The translations under genes and the position numbers were made by a program. A DNA stretch of 64,000 bases from a bacterium (GTDB lineage: Bacteria; Pseudomonadota; Alphaproteobacteria; Caulobacterales; Caulobacteraceae), in contig JAVBXP010000012.1 of assembly GCA_030824495.1 (NCBI GenBank), forward strand, positions 124,001 to 188,000. The letters are read 5' to 3'. The notes under the pieces were generated by a model that saw nothing but the letters and a program-made list of their open reading frames with translations, searched no databases and had not been told where the DNA came from. Positions 17,148-23,113 of the stretch are shown piece after piece. Position 1 is the first letter of the stretch; each line of letters begins with the position of its first letter.

Positions 17148-18202
17148 CCCTCTCCAAATTCGTCCGGCGCACCGTCGCTCTGCGTATTCTCGCCGCCGCA
17201 GCCATCCTGCTCAGCGTGCTGCAGATCCTCGACCTGCTGGACGTCACCACTGAGATCCTCGATCGCGGGCTCGGCGTCAGCGGCGTCGCCTACTATGCGG
17301 CGCTGCGGTTCCCCCGTCTGATCGAGCAGGTCGCGCCGCTCAGCGTTCTGGCGGGCGGCCTGTTCGCCTTCGCCCAGCTGGCCCGCGAAAGCGCGGTGAT
17401 CGCCATGCGCGCCACCGGCGTCTCGGTCTATCGGCTGATCGGCATGGCGGCCCCCGCCGCCTTCCTCGTGATGATCGTCGATTACGTCACCGTCGAGGTG
17501 ATCGCGCCCCGGACCGACCCGATCCTGGAAGCCTGGTGGAGCGACACCGCGCCGAAGAGCGACACGGTCCCCGGCCCCCGCCCGTTCCGCTCCGGCGCGG
17601 ACATCGTCGTGGCCCAGCCCGGCGACGTCGCCGGCGCGCGTCTCACTGACATAAAGATCTACCGCCGCAACCCAGCCGGCGCCGTGGCCGAGCGTATCGA
17701 AGCGCCTCTGGCGACCTATGGCGAAGGCGGCTGGAAGCTGCATGATCCCAAGATGGTCCGCTTCACGCAGGACGAGGCTATGCGCTCGACCGCCGCCGAG
17801 TTGATCTGGAACACCAACCTCCAGCCGGCCGACGTGCAGGTCTTGCTGTCGCCGCAACAGACCCCCAACGCCGCCAGCGCCCGGCGCGCCCTGAAGGGCG
17901 GCGGCTCGGAGCGACCGGCCAGCTACTACGCCGTACGGCTCCAACAGGCGTTTGCTGGACCGGTCGGCATCCTGGTCATGCTGCTGCTCTCTGCGCCGGT
18001 GGCGCTCGGCAACTTCCGTAATCGCGAGGGCGCCGTGCTGACGGCCGCGAGCGTCGGCGCCGGGTTGCTGTTCCTGGTGACCGACGGGCTGTTGAACGCG
18101 CTGGGCGAAGGGGCGGCGCTATCTCCGGTGCTGGCCGCCTGGACCGCGCCTCTGGTCTTCGCCGCGCTCGCGACGACAGTCCTGCTCAGGATGGAAGGAT
18201 AA
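17144..18202 (+). CDS. lptG: LPS export ABC transporter permease LptG
   Basis: A 352-residue partner of LptF with the same plan: N-terminal helices, the coupling segment LARESAVIAMRATGVSVYRLIGM, a periplasmic domain (about 125-270) and C-terminal helices from about residue 270. LptG and LptF extract lipopolysaccharide from the inner membrane. Immediately downstream (four bases) lies cerS, so a lipid export subunit and a ceramide synthase gene share one transcript. lptB and lptA are not in the window. Confidence 0.88.
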   Translation: MTLSKFVRRTVALRILAAAAILLSVLQILDLLDVTTEILDRGLGVSGVAYYAALRFPRLIEQVAPLSVLAGGLFAFAQLARESAVIAMRATGVSVYRLIGMAAPAAFLVMIVDYVTVEVIAPRTDPILEAWWSDTAPKSDTVPGPRPFRSGADIVVAQPGDVAGARLTDIKIYRRNPAGAVAERIEAPLATYGEGGWKLHDPKMVRFTQDEAMRSTAAELIWNTNLQPADVQVLLSPQQTPNAASARRALKGGGSERPASYYAVRLQQAFAGPVGILVMLLLSAPVALGNFRNREGAVLTAASVGAGLLFLVTDGLLNALGEGAALSPVLAAWTAPLVFAALATTVLLRMEG

Positions 18203-18206
18203 GGCC

Positions 18207-19358
18207 TTGAGTTCCGGCCCCCATGGCCCCCTGAGCATTACCGAGGTCACGTCGAAGGCGCAGATGGCGCGGTTCATCCGCCTGCCAATGACGCTGAACG
18301 CCGCCGATCCCGCCTGGATCCCGCCGCTGATCAGCGAGCGTCAGGCCGCCTTGAGCGCGAAGTCCAATCCGTTCTTCGAGCATGCCGAGGTGCAGTTCTG
18401 GATCGCCAGCCGCGACGGGCGCGACGTCGGCCGGATCAGCGCCCAGATCGACGCACTGTCGCCGACCGATCCGCAGGCGCCGGCCGGCAATTTCGGAATG
18501 ATCGCGGCCGAGGATGACGCCGAGGTGTTCGCCGCCCTCCTGGCGACCGCGGAGGCCTGGCTAAAGGCGCGCGGCTGCGTCACCGCGCTGGGCCCGTTCA
18601 ACCTCTCGATCAACGAGGAGGTCGGACTGCTGGTGGACGGGTTCGACACGCCGCCCATGGTGATGATGGGCCACGACCCGGCCTATGTCGGCGGCCAGAT
18701 CGAAGCCCAGGGCTACGCCAAGGCCAAGGACATCTACGCCTATCTCTCCAAGATGAGTGACGACATGCCCCCGGCCGTGCTGCGTCGTGTCCGAAGGGGG
18801 CCGGCGCCGGGGGTCACCCTGCGGATGCTGGACATGAAGCGGTACGACGCCGAAGTCGCGGCCCTGACCGACATTCTCAACGACGCCTGGAGCGGCAACT
18901 GGGGTTTCACCCCCACCACCGAGGCTGAGACCCGGCAACTCGCCAAGTCCCTGCGCGCGGTGATCGACCATCGCATGGTCTGGTTCGCCGAGATCGACGG
19001 GGAGACGGCTGGCTTTGTCGCGGCGCTGCCCAACCTGAACGAGGCCATCGCCGATCTCGGCGGCAAGCTGGCCCCGTTCGGCTGGGCCAAGCTGCTCTGG
19101 CGGTTGAAGGTGGCCCGGGTGAAGTCGATCCGCGTGCCGTTGATGGGCGTGAAGCGGAAGTTCGCCAGCACGCACCGCGGTCAGGTCCTGCCCTTCCAGC
19201 TGATCGACGCCGCCGCGACCCAGGCCCGGGCTCTGGGCTATGAATGGTGCGAAATGTCCTGGATTCTGGAGGACAACGTGGCCATGCGGAACATCTGCGA
19301 ACGGGCCGGCGCGAGGGTCTACAAGACCTATCGCATCTACCAGAAGGCGCTGGTTTGA
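18207..19358 (+). CDS. cerS: Bacterial ceramide synthase (GNAT-fold N-acyltransferase)
   Basis: A 383-residue protein with an N-terminal GNAT domain (WIPPLISERQAALSAKSNPFFEHAEVQFWIA, then DGRDVGRISAQID) and a second acyltransferase-like domain (about 200-380, VWFAEIDGETAGFVAALPNLNEA). Bacterial ceramide synthases of this type N-acylate the sphingoid base; the Caulobacter gene lies at the same place after the lpt genes. The start is TTG at 18207 with AGGATAAGG just upstream; no in-frame ATG exists before residue 21. The stop overlaps the start of the next gene (TTGA), so the two are coupled. Confidence 0.83.
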   Translation: MSSGPHGPLSITEVTSKAQMARFIRLPMTLNAADPAWIPPLISERQAALSAKSNPFFEHAEVQFWIASRDGRDVGRISAQIDALSPTDPQAPAGNFGMIAAEDDAEVFAALLATAEAWLKARGCVTALGPFNLSINEEVGLLVDGFDTPPMVMMGHDPAYVGGQIEAQGYAKAKDIYAYLSKMSDDMPPAVLRRVRRGPAPGVTLRMLDMKRYDAEVAALTDILNDAWSGNWGFTPTTEAETRQLAKSLRAVIDHRMVWFAEIDGETAGFVAALPNLNEAIADLGGKLAPFGWAKLLWRLKVARVKSIRVPLMGVKRKFASTHRGQVLPFQLIDAAATQARALGYEWCEMSWILEDNVAMRNICERAGARVYKTYRIYQKALV

Positions 19359-20116
19359 CCCCGTTCACCGCCCTGGTCCTGGCCGGTTCGCGCGGCGAAC
19401 CCGACGCGCTGTCAGCCTATGCCGGCGTATCCCACAAGGGCCTGATCCAGCTTGGGGGCCAGACCCTGCTGGAGCGGGTGATCAGGGCGCTCGACGCCGC
19501 CGGGGCGAGTCACATCGGCGTCTCGACCTCGGATGGGGGCGTCATCACGGCCCTGGGGAGCCTCAAGACCAAGGCGCATCTGGAGGCCCTGCCCGCCTCC
19601 ACGAGCCCAAGTCTGAGCGTCGGACAAGGCGCGCGCGCGCTTGGACTGCCGGTGCTGGTCACCACGGTGGACCACGCGCTGCTGCAGCCGGAGTGGGTTC
19701 AGCAGTTCCTGGGCGACATTCCAGCGGGCGCCGACGTCGCAGCCTTGCTGGCGCCGGAGGCGGCGGTCCGCGCCGCGGCGCCGGACACGATCCGCAGTTA
19801 CATGAAGTTCCGGGACGGCCGATATTCCGGCTGCAACCTGTTCTATCTGCGCAACGAGCGCGCGCTGGCGGTCATCGATCTCTGGCGACAGGTAGAGGCG
19901 CACCGCAAGCAGCCCTGGAAGATCGCGGCCATGCTGGGTCCGGCGATGCTGGTTGGTTACTTGCTGGGCCGCCTGACGCTGGACGAGGCTGTCCAGCGCT
20001 TGGGTCGCAAGGCTGGTGTCGAGGCGGCCGCCGTCCGCACGCCTTACGGCTTGGCGGCCGTCGACGTCGACAAGCCCGCCGATCTGGACCTCGTGCGCCG
20101 CTTGGTCGAAGCCTAG
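19355..20116 (+). CDS. MobA-like NTP transferase
   Basis: A 253-residue protein with the nucleotidyltransferase N terminus TALVLAGSRGEPDALSAYAG...KGLIQLGGQTLLERVIRAL, in which the usual Gly-rich loop is LAGSRG and the following Lys is present; a TVDHALL segment stands where the metal-binding Asp lies. Such enzymes make NDP-sugars, CDP-alcohols or molybdopterin dinucleotides. Translation begins at a TTG overlapping the cerS stop, so it belongs to the lptF-lptG-cerS operon and may make an activated headgroup donor (inference). Its end overlaps the convergent nucleotidyltransferase gene by four bases. Confidence 0.7.
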   Translation: MTPFTALVLAGSRGEPDALSAYAGVSHKGLIQLGGQTLLERVIRALDAAGASHIGVSTSDGGVITALGSLKTKAHLEALPASTSPSLSVGQGARALGLPVLVTTVDHALLQPEWVQQFLGDIPAGADVAALLAPEAAVRAAAPDTIRSYMKFRDGRYSGCNLFYLRNERALAVIDLWRQVEAHRKQPWKIAAMLGPAMLVGYLLGRLTLDEAVQRLGRKAGVEAAAVRTPYGLAAVDVDKPADLDLVRRLVEA

Positions 20117-20874
20117 ACGGCGACCGGCTGGCGCGACCAGCTCTCGGTCAGTTCGAGATTGCGCGCCACGTCCTCGGGGAAATCCATCTCGGCCCAGTCC
20201 AGGCCCTGGATGGAGACCACCGAAACTTCGTCGCCGCCTTGAGCCATTTCGTTGATGACGCTGAGGTACCAGCGCTTCAGGCCTTCGGGGGAACGCATGA
20301 TCTGCTCCACCGTGCGCACGAACGCCGCCGCGCCCTCCGGCGAAAAGCGCAGGAAGCCAATCGATTCGGCATCGAATTCGGTGATGGTCTTGCCGATTGA
20401 CCGCAGCCGGGAGCCTTCGGTCAGCACCTTCATGTCGTCAGCGTCGTAGCTGCCTTTGCGATCGACGGTCACGGTGACGGCAGATGCGGCCGCATCCAGC
20501 AGGCGCGAGGCGATGGCCGGCTCGAACAGGGTGTCGCCGTTGAGCAGCAGGAACGCGCCCTTCATCTCCTCGCGGGCAAGCCAGCAGGTCGCGAGGTTGT
20601 CGGTCAGGCCATAGAACGGGTTGAACAACGTGCGGACCTTCAGGTCCGGTAGGGCCAGCTTGGCGATCTCGTCCTCGACGGCGTCGGCGCCGAACCCGGT
20701 CACCACCACGACTTCCTTCAGGCCGGCGGCCTTCAGGTGCAGCAGTTGCCAGTGCAACACGCTCTTGCCCGACAGTTCGATCAGGCATTTCGGCCGGGTG
20801 TCGGTCAGGGGCGAAAGACGACGGCCCTGGCCTGCGCTCAGGATGATGGCCTTGCCGATGTTCATCTTGGACAT
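20113..20874 (-). CDS. Sugar/choline-phosphate nucleotidyltransferase family protein
   Basis: A 253-residue nucleotidyltransferase with the complete signature ILSAGQGRRLSPLTDTRPKCLIEL, then LLLNGDTLFEP for the metal site. The overall pattern is that of the LicC-like phosphocholine cytidylyltransferase branch. It produces an NDP- or CDP-activated small molecule; which one is unknown. It ends the sphingolipid island, convergent with the MobA-like gene. The start at 20874 (MSKMNIGKAIIL) is followed closely by a second ATG at 20865. Confidence 0.78.
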   Translation of the reverse strand: MSKMNIGKAIILSAGQGRRLSPLTDTRPKCLIELSGKSVLHWQLLHLKAAGLKEVVVVTGFGADAVEDEIAKLALPDLKVRTLFNPFYGLTDNLATCWLAREEMKGAFLLLNGDTLFEPAIASRLLDAAASAVTVTVDRKGSYDADDMKVLTEGSRLRSIGKTITEFDAESIGFLRFSPEGAAAFVRTVEQIMRSPEGLKRWYLSVINEMAQGGDEVSVVSIQGLDWAEMDFPEDVARNLELTESWSRQPVAV

Positions 20875-21012
20875 AGTCGCTTCTTGATTCCTCGGCGCCC
20901 GGGGACGCTCTGGCCCCGTGTATCAGTCGCTGTCGCACGACGCACCTAGGCGCTATCGCCACACACGCAATGCCGACGTCGAAGATGTCGCGGCCAAGGC
21001 AGGTGAGGCTGC

Positions 21013-21088
21013 TGGTGGGCCCGGTAGGACTCGAACCTACAACCAGACCGTTATGAGCGGTCGGCTCTAACCATTGAGCTACAGGCCC
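21013..21088 (-). tRNA. tRNA with CAU anticodon, probably tRNA-Ile2
   Basis: A 76-base cloverleaf on the minus strand with encoded CCA (21015-21013). The acceptor GGGCCUG pairs with CGGGCCC, the D-arm reads AGCUC...GAGC, the anticodon stem GACCG/CGGUC encloses loop CUCAUAA, and the T-arm contains GGUUCGAGUCC. The CAU anticodon could be elongator Met or the lysidine-modified Ile2 that reads AUA. The short D-loop (AAUGGUUA) and the GG-C-rich acceptor resemble Ile2 of other proteobacteria, so Ile2 is favoured but not proven. Confidence 0.9.
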
Positions 21089-21225
21089 CTGCAGCAGCCA
21101 GTGCGGGTTACCACGACCTGCACGCGCCTTAAAGCTGCCGTTCAGCTTCGCTTTGTCAGAAGGACAACTCCGTTCATCATCCGATGCATGGGACGCCCGG
21201 AAAACGGGTGATTTTGGAGATCCTG

Positions 21226-21966
21226 ATGAAAACCCTCGTTCGCGCCGGCGCTATGGCTCTTCTTCTTGCGACCGCCGCCGCGCCCGCCGCTTTCGCCCAG
21301 ACCCCTCCGCCTTCGGCAGATTCGATGTTCAAAGCCACGACCCTCAACCTCTCGGCCTATGGCGACACGCGGATCGCGCCGGACAAGGCGACGATCAATC
21401 TGGGCGTGCAGACCGAGGCGCCGACCGCCGCGGCCGCCCTGACCGCCAACAACGTGCAGATGACCTCGATGATCGCCGCCCTGCGCAAGGCCGGCATCGC
21501 CGACAAGGAAATCCAGACCTCGGGCCTGAACCTCAGCCCGCAGTATGACTATGTCCAGAACGAACCGCCGAAGCTGCGCGGCTACCAGGCGTCCAACCAG
21601 GTGACGATCACCGTCAACGACCTGAACAAGCTGGGCCAGGCGGTCGACGCCACGGTGAAGGCCGGCGCCAACCAGGTGAACGGTATCTCCTTCGGCATCA
21701 AGGATCCGAGCGCCGCTGAGGACGCAGCCCGTCACGCCGCCGTGAAGGCTCTGGCCGCGAAGGCCGACCTCTACGCCAAGGCGACCGGCCACCGCGTCGG
21801 ACGCCTGGTGACGCTGAGCGAAAGCGGCGGCTATTCGGGCGGCCCGCCGCCCGTGCCGATGATGGCCTATGCCCGCATGGAGAAGGCTGGGGACAGCGTG
21901 CCAGTGTCAGCCGGCGAACTGAGCGTTCGCATCGACATCAACGGTCTCTATGAACTGACGAAATAG
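21226..21966 (+). CDS. Secreted SIMPL domain (DUF541) protein
   Basis: A 246-residue protein with a signal peptide (MKTLVRAGAMALLLATAAAP, cleavage near AFAQT). The mature domain shows the DUF541/SIMPL pattern: LNLSAYGDTRIAPDKATINLGVQTEA, the AAALTANNVQMTSMIAALRKAGI helix, IQTSGLNLSPQYDY and the final VRIDINGLYELTK strand. These periplasmic or outer-membrane proteins bind kinase-like partners in eukaryotes and have poorly known roles in bacteria. The start at 21226 gives the signal peptide; an upstream ATG at 21184 would add a non-signal extension. Confidence 0.85.
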   Translation: MKTLVRAGAMALLLATAAAPAAFAQTPPPSADSMFKATTLNLSAYGDTRIAPDKATINLGVQTEAPTAAAALTANNVQMTSMIAALRKAGIADKEIQTSGLNLSPQYDYVQNEPPKLRGYQASNQVTITVNDLNKLGQAVDATVKAGANQVNGISFGIKDPSAAEDAARHAAVKALAAKADLYAKATGHRVGRLVTLSESGGYSGGPPPVPMMAYARMEKAGDSVPVSAGELSVRIDINGLYELTK

Positions 21967-21980
21967 GCGCTATGCGCCGG

Positions 21981-22005
21981 CCCTTCTCCCCTCGCGGGAG
22001 GAGGG
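21981..22005. repeat. REP-like hairpin between convergent genes
   Basis: CCCTTCTCCC (21981-21990) and GGGAGGAGGG (21996-22005) form a 10-bp stem with one G-U pair and a five-base loop. It starts 15 bases after the SIMPL stop and abuts the stop of the convergent lipoprotein gene. CCCTTCTCCC-type palindromes of this kind recur between genes in many G+C-rich genomes. It may serve as a bidirectional terminator, although no U-tract follows. Confidence 0.6.
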
Positions 22006-22461
22006 CTACTTCGCGCCGACGCCGGCGCGGGCGAAGGCGGTCTTGAGCTTGTCGGCGATGATCACGCCAGGCGGAACCTCGTTCCCCTCCATCACCGCGG
22101 CGAAGACCAGGCTGGAGCCCTCGATGGGGCCGGCAGCCCAGGCCACGATGCGGGTGCCTTCGGGGTTGCTGCGGCAGCTCGCGGTTTTCGGCAATCCCGA
22201 GGTCGGCGCCAACGCCAACAGGTCGGAAAGCGTCTGGACGGCCTGCCCTTCGCACGTCGGCAGCTTGCGGCCGCAAATGACGTTGGTGCCGTAGCGATAG
22301 ACGACCTTGCCGCCATCTCCGATCAGAACGCAGGTGCCGGGGTCGCCAATGGCGCGCGACACCGCGTCGTCGAGCTTGGCCTTATCCACCCCCGCCGGCG
22401 CGCCTGGAGCGCAGGCCGACAGGGTCGCCGCCAAAACACCGATGGCGACGGCGCGGATCAT
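22006..22461 (-). CDS. Small lipoprotein of unknown function
   Basis: A 151-residue protein that begins [17 protein letters not shown], a lipoprotein signal with the lipobox LSAC (Cys17). The mature part has cysteines in pairs (GTCVLI, NVICGRK, PTCEGQ, SCRSN) and a YRYGTNVICGR segment; no family is recognised. The ATG overlaps the last base of the panD stop (TGATG), so it is translated from the panD message. Membrane-anchored in the periplasm by prediction. Confidence 0.7.
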   Translation of the reverse strand: MIRAVAIGVLAATLSACAPGAPAGVDKAKLDDAVSRAIGDPGTCVLIGDGGKVVYRYGTNVICGRKLPTCEGQAVQTLSDLLALAPTSGLPKTASCRSNPEGTRIVAWAAGPIEGSSLVFAAVMEGNEVPPGVIIADKLKTAFARAGVGAK

Positions 22462-22817
22462 CAGGCCGCGTGCTTTACGTGGTTGCCGTCGTCCAGCAGG
22501 ACGACATTCGGCGAATAATTGCGGGCTTCTTCTTCCGGCAGCATGCCGTAGGTCACGACAATGACCTTGTCGCCCTTCTGGACGAGGCGAGCGGCGGCGC
22601 CGTTGACGCCGATCACCTTGGAGCCACGGGGAGCTTCGATGGCGTAGGTGGTGAAGCGCGCGCCGGTGGTGATGTTCAGCACGTCGACCTGTTCGTGCGG
22701 AAGGATGCCCGAAGCGTCCAGCAGGTCGCGGTCGATCGCGATCGAGCCTTCATATTCGAGATCGGCCTGCGTCACCGTTGCGCGATGCAGCTTGGCCTTC
22801 ATCAAGGTCACCAGCAT
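22461..22817 (-). CDS. panD: Aspartate 1-decarboxylase
   Basis: A 118-residue pyruvoyl enzyme that converts L-aspartate to beta-alanine for pantothenate and CoA synthesis. It shows [20 protein letters not shown], where self-cleavage between Gly24 and Ser25 makes the pyruvoyl group; Lys9 and the [12 protein letters not shown] strand, [16 protein letters not shown] and Asn/Tyr in [12 protein letters not shown] are all present. Length is normal for the family. A short hydrophobic extension (MLVTL) precedes the usual Met; Met6 is an alternative start. It is the first gene of a two-gene operon with the lipoprotein. Confidence 0.95.
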   Translation of the reverse strand: MLVTLMKAKLHRATVTQADLEYEGSIAIDRDLLDASGILPHEQVDVLNITTGARFTTYAIEAPRGSKVIGVNGAAARLVQKGDKVIVVTYGMLPEEEARNYSPNVVLLDDGNHVKHAA

Positions 22818-22841
22818 GGGCGGTCCTTCTAAGTGCGATGC

Positions 22842-22866
22842 ACAAAAGCCCCGGAAACCGGGGGCC
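22842..22866 (-). terminator. GC-rich hairpin with T-run in the panD leader
   Basis: On the minus strand a CCCCGG/CCGGGG hairpin (22863-22858 and 22854-22849, three-base loop, with flanking G-C pairs) is followed by TTTTGTG (22847-22841). It has the form of a weak intrinsic terminator or a 5' protective stem, about 25 bases before the panD start. It is not the TonB receptor terminator, which lies at 23042-23080. Confidence 0.4.
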
Positions 22867-22871
22867 GTCGG

Positions 22872-22899
22872 ATATAACCTCGAACCGCCCCCTGCACAA
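22872..22899 (-). promoter_or_regulatory. Candidate sigma-70 promoter of panD
   Basis: On the minus strand TTGTGC (22899-22894), 16 bases, then TTATAT (22877-22872). Transcription would start near 22865, just at the hairpin, giving a leader of about 48 bases. Confidence 0.4.
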
Positions 22900-22917
22900 T
22901 TGCCGCACCGCAGCGAG

Positions 22918-22934
22918 ATTGACGTAACGTCAAT
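22918..22934. promoter_or_regulatory. 17-bp palindromic operator candidate upstream of panD
   Basis: ATTGACGTAACGTCAAT is a perfect inverted repeat of eight bases around one central base. It lies about 55 bases upstream of the panD -10 candidate and is not part of a terminator. Its form is typical of a dimeric regulator's binding site; the regulator is unknown. Confidence 0.5.
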
Positions 22935-23041
22935 ATGTCGCGCCGAGCCGATGCCGAGGCAGCGTTCAAGACCTCATATTTTTGAGAGGGATAGCGGGCC
23001 GCCGGACCGATCTGGCAATCTTGTGGGCCGCTGAGAGCGCC

Positions 23042-23080
23042 CAAAAGAAATGGCCGCCGACGCAGGTGCGTCGACGGCCA
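23042..23080 (-). terminator. Intrinsic terminator after the TonB-dependent receptor
   Basis: TGGCCG-CGACGCA (23051-23064, one bulge) pairs with TGCGTCG-CGGCCA (23067-23080) around a two-base turn. On the minus strand it is followed by TTTCTTTT (23050-23043). It starts 34 bases after the receptor stop. Confidence 0.75.
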
Positions 23081-23113
23081 TCCTTGAACCTGGGGCGAAG
23101 GACGCCCGAAGTT

